A DNA stretch of 5,631 nucleotides from an uncultured Bacteroidota bacterium (GTDB lineage: Bacteria > Bacteroidota > Bacteroidia > Chitinophagales > Chitinophagaceae), in assembly GCA_946479535.1 (NCBI GenBank), contig CAMLGP010000239.1, positions 1 to 5,631 on the forward strand, in the 5' to 3' direction. Positions within the stretch are counted from its first letter, which is position 1; each line of letters begins with the position of its first letter. Below the pieces are notes generated by a model, which searched no databases, was not told the DNA's origin, and saw nothing but the letters and a program-made list of their open reading frames with translations. The position numbers and the translations under genes were made by a program. Below, one piece after another: positions 1 to 5,631 of the stretch.

Positions 1-750
1 CCCGGCAGGCAACCGGTTACCACAGTTCATCGCTTTGAGAATCAGCGGAGCATGGTCATGAATTTCCTGAGGGCAGAAATTGATAAGGGGCGGCAGGCCT
101 ACATAATTTTTCCCCTGATTGAAGAAAGTGACAAGCTGGATTATGAGAATCTCATGAAAGGTTATGAGGTGGTTAAAGGATACTTTCCCGAACCAAAATA
201 CTGGATCAGCATGGTGCATGGCCGGCAGCCAGTTGTGCAAAAAGAGGAGAATATGAATCGTTTTGTCAGCGGGGATACACAGATCATGGTTTCAACTACC
301 GTAATTGAGGTGGGAGTGAATGTGCCGAATGCCACTCTCATGGTGATTGAGAATGCGGAAAAATTTGGTCTGTCTCAACTCCATCAATTAAGAGGGAGGG
401 TAGGCAGGGGAGCCGAAAAAAGCTATTGTGTATTATTGTCCGGACCCAAATTAGGTAATGATGCGCGGGAGCGCATCAGGATATTGACGGTCACCGGCAA
501 CGGTTTTGAAATTGCAGAGAAAGACCTGGAATTGCGAGGCCCCGGAGATATTGAAGGAACCCGGCAGAGTGGGGTATTAAATTTCAAGCTCGCAAATATT
601 ATAGAAGACAGACCGTTATTGGAAATAGGAAAATCACTAGTAGGAAATTTACTTGAGGCCGACCCGGACCTTGTTTCGGCAGACAATTTGCCGTTAAAAA
701 ATTTCCTGCTACACCAAAAGGGGAAGATGAGCTGGAGTAAGATTTCATAG
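1..750 (+). CDS. recG: ATP-dependent DNA helicase RecG, C-terminal part (5' end outside window)
   Basis: RecG is a cytoplasmic superfamily 2 helicase that remodels stalled replication forks and Holliday junctions. The reading frame is open from base 1 with no start codon needed, so this is the last 249 residues of a protein that is usually about 700 long. Visible motifs belong to the second helicase domain and what follows it. Motif V is STTVIEVGVNVPNA (292-333). Motif VI, QLRGRVGRG with its arginine fingers, is at 385-411. At 502-573 comes the RecG-specific TRG region, with GFEIAEKDLELRGPGD followed by GTRQSG, which couples ATP hydrolysis to movement on DNA. The related helicase Mfd shares the TRG region, but the short tail after GTRQSG and the lack of a Mfd C-terminal domain favour RecG. 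The stop is TAG at 748-750. All visible motifs are intact, so the truncation is only the window edge. It does not look operonic with the next gene, given the 213-base gap. Confidence 0.95.
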   Translation, partial: PGRQPVTTVHRFENQRSMVMNFLRAEIDKGRQAYIIFPLIEESDKLDYENLMKGYEVVKGYFPEPKYWISMVHGRQPVVQKEENMNRFVSGDTQIMVSTTVIEVGVNVPNATLMVIENAEKFGLSQLHQLRGRVGRGAEKSYCVLLSGPKLGNDARERIRILTVTGNGFEIAEKDLELRGPGDIEGTRQSGVLNFKLANIIEDRPLLEIGKSLVGNLLEADPDLVSADNLPLKNFLLHQKGKMSWSKIS

Positions 751-800
751 TTATTCGACCGCCGGGATCTATCCAGAATTTCCAATTGCCTGACTCTTAA

Positions 801-851
801 CGTAGGCGATTCCCATGAAAAGCCAATCGCCTTCGCTAAAGCTACGGCGAT
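801..851. repeat. Intergenic inverted repeats forming two mutually exclusive hairpins
   Basis: A six-base word occurs three times in alternating orientation: GGCGAT at 805-810, ATCGCC at 826-831 and GGCGAT at 846-851. The first two copies extend to an 8-base perfect stem, 804-811 with 825-832. It reaches 801-811 with 825-835 if one T-T mismatch is allowed, and the loop is 13 bases. The middle copy can instead pair with the third (826-831 with 846-851, 14-base loop), so both hairpins cannot form at once. The element lies 50 to 100 bases after the recG stop, where it could end transcription or protect the mRNA 3' end. No T-run follows either stem, so a classical intrinsic terminator is not supported. 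It could also belong to a dispersed intergenic repeat. Confidence 0.55.
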
Positions 852-888
852 CAAAGCCATCACCTGCTGCGGGTCACGACTTAGTAAA

Positions 889-900
889 TATCAATTGATA
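889..900. repeat. Perfect 12-base palindrome TATCAATTGATA
   Basis: The 12 bases equal their own reverse complement, and they lie about 65 bases before the start of the large secreted protein gene. The palindrome overlaps the TTG proposed as the -33 element of the candidate promoter, which is where a dimeric repressor could bind. A palindrome this AT-rich can occur by chance, and no regulator is visible in the window. Confidence 0.3.
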
Positions 901-923
901 AAGAGTTTCTTAACATAAGTTTT
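895..923 (+). promoter_or_regulatory. Candidate Bacteroidota-type promoter for the secreted protein and SprF-like pair
   Basis: Bacteroidota primary sigma factors favour a -33 TTTG or TTG and a -7 TAnnTTTG. Here TTG at 895-897 is followed after 18 bases by TAAGTTTT at 916-923, which matches the -7 consensus at every defined position except the last. Transcription would then start near 930, leaving a leader of roughly 35 bases before the ATG at 964. The match is suggestive only, because the region is AT-rich. Confidence 0.35.
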
Positions 924-963
924 CAATCCTTTTACGGGATATTTTAGTTAATTTAATAGAAGA

Positions 964-3900
964 ATGAATACCCTGAGACGCCTGATATCCTCGATAGCCC
1001 TCGTAGCCACAACCCTTGCCACATCTGCACAGGATTATAGTAATATTGAATTTGTTGAAAATAAAGGTCAGTGGGATCCCCGTGTGAAGTATAAAGGAGA
1101 TGTAAATGCCGGAGCCGTTTTTATAACAGACAAAGGTTTTACCATTCTGCAACACAACCCCGATGATTATGGCGCATTGCAAAGTGCGCTCCATCAATTC
1201 AATAATAAAGCTTCTGAATCACTTCGCAAGGAATTTGGAAAAACAACGATCCGTTCTCATGCGGTAGAAGTTGAGTTTATTGGTGCTTCCCCCAATATGC
1301 AGGTAGTGGCTGATAAGCCAATTGATTCCTATAACAATTATTTCACAGGCGATGATCCTTCCAAATGGGCATCCAATTGCCGCATTTACCAGGCTGTTAC
1401 ATTGAAAGATGTTTATCCAAATGTTGATGTTCGCTATTATACAAATAATGGCACACTCAAATATGATATCATCGCAAAGCCGGGAGCTGATATTAAAAAA
1501 ATAGCATTAAAGTATAAGGGTGCTGATAAGATGTCTGTGAAGGATAAGGAACTGATTGTGGGTACATCCGTTGGTGATCTAAAAGAATCCTATCCTTATT
1601 CTTACCAGGGTTCCAAAAATGGCCGGTTGGCTGTTAAAACCAAATACCTGGTAAAAGATGATGTGGTGCGGTTTGAGGTAGATAATTATGATAAGAATTC
1701 CACACTGGTAATTGATCCGGTATTTCGCTGGTGTTCACTTTCTGGAAGTGGCGCCAATCAGTGGGGCTTTACTGCTACCTATGGACCTGACGGAACTTTT
1801 TATGGTGGTGGAATATTGTTTGAAGGAACGGGATACCCAGTCAGTACCGGTGCTTTTCAAACACAGTTCCAGGGTGGCTATTCACCCGTTCCGGTTGATA
1901 TAGGTATTATCAAATTATCTGCAGATGGAGCACGTCGCTTATATGCAACCTATATCGGAGGTGCTGGTACGGAACAACCGCATAGTCTGATCGTTGATCA
2001 AAATGGTAACCTGTTCATTGCAGGTAGAACCAATAGCCCAATAACCGGTAACGGCGCCTATCCTCTGAGGGGTGCTAATACCATGCTCGGAAAAGGTGGT
2101 GGTTATGATATTATCGTCACTGAATTGAATCCTGGGGGTACCAACTTGATCAGCTCAAAACGTATTGGTGGAATAGGGGATGACGGTGTAAATATCAAGG
2201 AAGGTCGTGGTGGCACCTCCTCACTTGAACAAAATTATGGAGATGATGGAAGAAGTGAGATCATTCTTGATGGTGGAGGAAATGTATATGTAGCTTCCTG
2301 TACCCAATCAGGTTCCAGTACGCAGGCAGATGCATTCTATACCACTCCAGGTGCCTATAAACAGACCTTTGGTGGTGGGAAACAGGATGCGGTATTAATT
2401 AAATTCTCTCCCAATGTGGGCAATCTGCTGTTCTCAACAATGTTTGGTGGATCAGGCAATGATGCTGCTTATGTTTTAGCATTAGGACCTAATAATGATA
2501 TCTATGTTGGAGGTGGTACAGAGAGCAATAATTTTGTGGACCCCTCGGCAAGTGCTGGAACAATTAGTCCAACATTTAAAGGAGGCATTGATGGTTATGT
2601 TGCACGATTCTCCAATGATGGATCTACACTGATCAAGGCAACATATCTGGGAACACCAGATATAGACCAGGTCTATGGTCTCAAATTCGATAACAAAGGA
2701 TATCCTTATGTAACCGGACAAACAAGGGGAGCGTGGCCAGTGCAGCCAGCCGGTATCTACAGTTCAGGTGGCAAACAGTTTATTGCAAAGCTTCAGCCTG
2801 ATCTTTCCGCGTATGTTTATTCAACGGTATTTGGAAATGGATCCAGTATTCCCAATATTTCAATCACTGCCTTCCTTGTAGACCGCTGCGAAAATGTGTA
2901 TGTATCCGGTTGGGGTGGCGCTATCAATAATGAAAACCCTACAGAATATGCAAGTGGAGGTACTGCAGGTTTGCCTTTAACTGCAGATGCATTGCCCTAT
3001 CCTCCGGGTGGTCCTGACGGAGCTGATTTTTATTTCTTTGTATTGAAGAAAGATGCAGTTTCTCAATTATTCGGAAGTTATTTCGGACAGAATGGTGGAT
3101 TCACTGATCACGTGGATGGAGGTACAAGCCGCTTTGATGCAAATGGTGTGATCTACCAGGCTATGTGTGCCAATTGTGGCGGCATAGGTACATTTCCCGC
3201 TTCTCCAGGTGCTTACGCAAGGGTAAAACCTGCAAGCGCTTATTGTAATTTGGGTATGGTGAAAATTGCTTTCAATCTTGCAGGTGTGGGAGCGCAGGTA
3301 GAATCTGCAATAGATGGTGTAGTGAGGGATACTGCGGGTTGTGTACCACTGGATGTTACATTTACTGATCAGGTACGCAATGCCACAGAATATATCTGGA
3401 ATTTTGGAGATGGCACCGGTGATTTCGGTCCAATGAAGGCTGATACTGGCTGGACACGTCAACACACATTTACTGCAGTTGGAACCTACCGTGTACGGCT
3501 CATTGCAATAGATCCTTCCAGCTGTAATGTGCGCGATACTTCTTACATAAACATTAAGGTGGGTGATCTTAGGGCCGCTTTAGCAGCTTCTTACCAAAAA
3601 ACCGGAGCCTGTACGGCATTGGATTACCAGTTCAACAATCTTACTCCGCAGGTTACAGCAAGACCATTTACAGATACTTCATTTGCATGGGATTTTGGTG
3701 ATGGCAGTCCTCAGGTGATTGCAGGTCTTAATCCTGTAACGCATACTTATCCTGCAAAAGGTACTTACAATGCCATGCTCATTTTGAGAGATACAGCTTA
3801 TTGTAATTACCCTGATACATTCCTGTTAAAGGTTAGTGTTGTAGATAATGTGAAAGCCAGGATTGAAACACCACCATTAGGTTGTGCTCCATATACCGTT

Positions 3901-4632
3901 CAATTCGGTAACGCATCTGACGGTAATGGAACATGGGAATGGGATTTTGGTGATCCTGCATCGGGTGGAAATAATACATCAACAGGATTTGAACCAACGC
4001 ATACCTATGATGTTCCCGGTAATTATACAATCCGGTTAATTGCACGAGATCCTAACACATGTAATAAGGTTGATACAGGATATATTACCATTACGGTATA
4101 TGACAAGCCAACGGCGCATTATAGCTATACCCCTGTAACGCCTGTGGTTAATACACCTAATATCTTTAACAATGAATCTTCAGACAATGCGATAAGATTT
4201 AAATGGGTTTGGGGCGATGGCGACTCTTTGTTGACCACTTCCCGTGCTCCGGTAACCTATCAGTACAATGCAACAGGTACCTGGAATGCCTGCCTGATCG
4301 CCTTTAATGCGGCTGGATGTACGGATACATTCTGTTTGCCGGTGCAGACCATCATAGACCCATTGATAGATGTGCCTAATGCATTTACGCCCAATAGTGG
4401 AGATATAAATAGTGTTGTCAAGGTGCGTGGCTTTGGCATTGCCAAAATGAGGTGGATCATCTGGAACCGGTGGGGAAAGAAAGTGTTTGAAACAGCCAAC
4501 CGCAATGAGGGTTGGAACGGTAAGGTGAATGGAACAGTACAGCCAATGGACGTATATGCCTATACACTGGATGTAGAATTTGCCGATGGAAAGAAGGCAA
4601 CTAAAAAAGGTGACATAACTTTAATAAGATAA
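964..4632 (+). CDS. Secreted beta-propeller and PKD-domain protein with T9SS type B sorting domain
   Basis: This 1222-residue protein is probably a surface or released protein exported by the type IX secretion system. Residues 1-22 are a Sec signal peptide: a basic MNTLRR start, a hydrophobic core, and a likely cut after TSA before QDY. Residues 30-254 match the DUF7948-type domain (FVENKGQW at 30, NNYFTGDD at 124, ending DPVF). Residues 256-771 hold seven SBBP-like repeats, most opening with a YxTxxGG-type strand. Four PKD domains follow, marked by WNFGDG (812), WDFGDG (909), WDFGDP (993) and WVWGDGD (1081), each about 85-97 residues apart. Residues 1135-1222 are the gliding-motility-associated type B C-terminal domain, opening IDVPNAFTPN and closing with GDITLIR. 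ATG 964 is the first start after an in-frame TAA at 949-951, and it yields the signal peptide directly; there is no strong Shine-Dalgarno. Ligand is unknown: adhesion or polymer binding is inferred from the domains, and no catalytic motif is visible. Confidence 0.93.
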   Translation: MNTLRRLISSIALVATTLATSAQDYSNIEFVENKGQWDPRVKYKGDVNAGAVFITDKGFTILQHNPDDYGALQSALHQFNNKASESLRKEFGKTTIRSHAVEVEFIGASPNMQVVADKPIDSYNNYFTGDDPSKWASNCRIYQAVTLKDVYPNVDVRYYTNNGTLKYDIIAKPGADIKKIALKYKGADKMSVKDKELIVGTSVGDLKESYPYSYQGSKNGRLAVKTKYLVKDDVVRFEVDNYDKNSTLVIDPVFRWCSLSGSGANQWGFTATYGPDGTFYGGGILFEGTGYPVSTGAFQTQFQGGYSPVPVDIGIIKLSADGARRLYATYIGGAGTEQPHSLIVDQNGNLFIAGRTNSPITGNGAYPLRGANTMLGKGGGYDIIVTELNPGGTNLISSKRIGGIGDDGVNIKEGRGGTSSLEQNYGDDGRSEIILDGGGNVYVASCTQSGSSTQADAFYTTPGAYKQTFGGGKQDAVLIKFSPNVGNLLFSTMFGGSGNDAAYVLALGPNNDIYVGGGTESNNFVDPSASAGTISPTFKGGIDGYVARFSNDGSTLIKATYLGTPDIDQVYGLKFDNKGYPYVTGQTRGAWPVQPAGIYSSGGKQFIAKLQPDLSAYVYSTVFGNGSSIPNISITAFLVDRCENVYVSGWGGAINNENPTEYASGGTAGLPLTADALPYPPGGPDGADFYFFVLKKDAVSQLFGSYFGQNGGFTDHVDGGTSRFDANGVIYQAMCANCGGIGTFPASPGAYARVKPASAYCNLGMVKIAFNLAGVGAQVESAIDGVVRDTAGCVPLDVTFTDQVRNATEYIWNFGDGTGDFGPMKADTGWTRQHTFTAVGTYRVRLIAIDPSSCNVRDTSYINIKVGDLRAALAASYQKTGACTALDYQFNNLTPQVTARPFTDTSFAWDFGDGSPQVIAGLNPVTHTYPAKGTYNAMLILRDTAYCNYPDTFLLKVSVVDNVKARIETPPLGCAPYTVQFGNASDGNGTWEWDFGDPASGGNNTSTGFEPTHTYDVPGNYTIRLIARDPNTCNKVDTGYITITVYDKPTAHYSYTPVTPVVNTPNIFNNESSDNAIRFKWVWGDGDSLLTTSRAPVTYQYNATGTWNACLIAFNAAGCTDTFCLPVQTIIDPLIDVPNAFTPNSGDINSVVKVRGFGIAKMRWIIWNRWGKKVFETANRNEGWNGKVNGTVQPMDVYAYTLDVEFADGKKATKKGDITLIR

Positions 4633-4636
4633 TGTG

Positions 4637-5631
4637 ATGATGAGAAGCGGTTATAAAATAGTAATTGGATTATGGGGCCTGATGGTTGGAATTGCAGCGC
4701 AGGCGCAGGATCTCCATTTTTCCCAATTCATGAATTCACCATTATTAACCAATCCTGCCAACACAGGATTTATTCCGGATGGTGATTACCGCCTTGGTGT
4801 AAATTTTCGCAATCAATGGGCATCACTAACGCCCTATCCTTACAAAACAATGAGTGCTTTTGGAGATGCACAAATATTGCAGAATCAGAATAATGATGGA
4901 TGGGTAGGTATTGGTGGAATGATATTAAGGGATGTGGCGGGTAGTGGTGTTCTCACTTCCACCAGGATGTATGGCTCCATTGCCTATCATCAGATGTTGA
5001 ACCTGGGAAGCTTGCTAAGCGCTGGTTTCAATGTTGGTTATGCCAATAAGCGGATAAATACAGATAACCTTACATTTCCCAGTCAGTGGAATGGTAAATT
5101 TTTTGATTCCCACCAGGTGGGCCAGATGCCAAGTTTTGCCAGCAATAATATAGGGTATCTTGATCTGCAGGCGGGCCTCAACTATGCTTATTTTCCTAAT
5201 GAAAATATGTACCTGAATATCGGGTTCTCTTCTCACCATATCAATCGTCCGAAGGAATCATTCTTTGATGACCAGCAGGGCGTAGATAACCGCATCGCCG
5301 TAAGGCACACGGCTTTTTTGAATGGAAGTTTCAAGCTTAATGATCAGTGGATCATCAATCCGAATGCTTATTATTCCCTGCAGGCCAAATCTTATGAATA
5401 TGTAGTAGGAATGAATGCACATTACAATCTATCCGGAGATGGAGAGAAAGTGCTGATCGGTGGGTTGTATTACCGCAGCAGTGATGCAGTGATCCCGATG
5501 ATTGGTTTGGGATTCAAGGATTATACATTCACTTTCACGTATGATGCAACTATTTCTACGCTGAAGAATTATAATAATACACGCGGCGCGCTGGAATTCT
5601 CCCTGATCAAGCAGGGTGTATTTGAAAAATA
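4637..5631 (+). CDS. PorP/SprF-family type IX secretion outer membrane protein (3' end outside window)
   Basis: PorP/SprF proteins are outer membrane beta-barrels that help secrete or anchor T9SS substrates, notably those with type B sorting domains, as SprF does for SprB in Flavobacterium johnsoniae. From ATG 4637 the frame stays open for 331 codons. A signal peptide ends at AQA (residues 21-23) before QD. The mature start carries the family signature QDLHFSQF, then SPLLTNPANTG and RNQW (58-61). The rest alternates polar and hydrophobic residues with many Tyr, Asn and Gly, as expected for barrel strands. It starts four bases after the upstream stop with no room for a promoter, so co-transcription is likely. 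GTG 4634 and ATG 4640 are in frame and could also be used; an in-frame TAA lies at 4625-4627. The window ends on TA, the first two bases of a codon that is either a stop or tyrosine. Relatives often have a slightly longer tail, so I treat the end as missing. Confidence 0.9.
   Translation, partial: MMRSGYKIVIGLWGLMVGIAAQAQDLHFSQFMNSPLLTNPANTGFIPDGDYRLGVNFRNQWASLTPYPYKTMSAFGDAQILQNQNNDGWVGIGGMILRDVAGSGVLTSTRMYGSIAYHQMLNLGSLLSAGFNVGYANKRINTDNLTFPSQWNGKFFDSHQVGQMPSFASNNIGYLDLQAGLNYAYFPNENMYLNIGFSSHHINRPKESFFDDQQGVDNRIAVRHTAFLNGSFKLNDQWIINPNAYYSLQAKSYEYVVGMNAHYNLSGDGEKVLIGGLYYRSSDAVIPMIGLGFKDYTFTFTYDATISTLKNYNNTRGALEFSLIKQGVFEK

Noticed and set aside
801..835. Rho-independent terminator for recG
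   Set aside because: The stem is good, but no T-run follows it (the next bases are CTAAAGCTAC) and the loop is long, so I kept it only as a hairpin or repeat.
423..863. Minus-strand open frame of 146 codons across the recG end and the gap
   Set aside because: Most of it is antisense to conserved recG codons, including the TRG region, so it is a shadow. Its first 35 or so residues come from the structured intergenic stretch. Similar peptides may appear as hypothetical proteins in databases because that stretch may be a repeat, not because it is a gene.
940..947. Second possible -7 element, TATTTTAG
   Set aside because: No TTG or TTTG lies at a suitable distance upstream, and it would leave a leader shorter than about 15 bases.
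910..1197. Minus-strand open frame of 95 codons over the start of the secreted protein gene
   Set aside because: It is antisense to the signal peptide and DUF7948-like region, has no recognisable domain, and covers the proposed promoter and leader.
1712..1903. 63-codon frame on the + strand inside the secreted protein gene
   Set aside because: It is an out-of-frame overlap with the first propeller repeat and has no domain or leader of its own.
2161..3200. Glycine-rich recurring words as DNA tandem repeats or a CRISPR-like array
   Set aside because: The recurrence is at the protein level (SBBP-like repeats of 61-93 residues); the DNA copies are diverged and irregularly spaced.
2482..4505. 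Several minus-strand open frames of 70-132 codons inside the large secreted protein gene
   Set aside because: The + strand carries continuous, well-conserved domain signatures through all of them, and the antisense products look like random low-complexity translations.
5015..5239. 74-codon minus-strand frame inside the PorP/SprF-family gene
   Set aside because: The + strand frame through this region carries continuous barrel-like sequence of a recognised family.

Overview
The window looks like Bacteroidota DNA of moderate GC, most likely from the Chitinophagaceae or a related gliding or environmental lineage. Three things point there. A large secreted protein ends in a type IX secretion system (T9SS) type B sorting domain, a PorP/SprF-family outer membrane protein follows it directly, and there is no clear Shine-Dalgarno site before either start. 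The family-level placement is from memory of similar proteins, not from a search.

Layout, all genes on the + strand: (1) 1-750 is the 3' third of recG, the branched-DNA helicase, cut by the left edge. (2) 751-963 is a 213-base gap holding a set of competing hairpins, a 12-base palindrome and a candidate Bacteroidota-type promoter. (3) 964-4632 encodes a 1222-residue exported protein. Its order is signal peptide, DUF7948-like domain, seven SBBP-like repeats that could close as a seven-bladed beta-propeller, four PKD domains, and the T9SS type B C-terminal domain. (4) 4637-5631 encodes a PorP/SprF-family protein that starts four bases after the previous stop and runs off the right edge inside a codon.

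Genes 3 and 4 read as one functional module. The large protein would cross the inner membrane by Sec and be recognised by the T9SS through its C-terminal domain. It would then be exported to the cell surface or medium with the help of the co-transcribed SprF-like partner. recG is a housekeeping gene and appears unrelated apart from position. I found no RNA gene, CRISPR array, insertion sequence or defence system. The arrangement is a known kind of module; the less ordinary points are the repeat architecture, the paired cysteines and the structured intergenic stretch.
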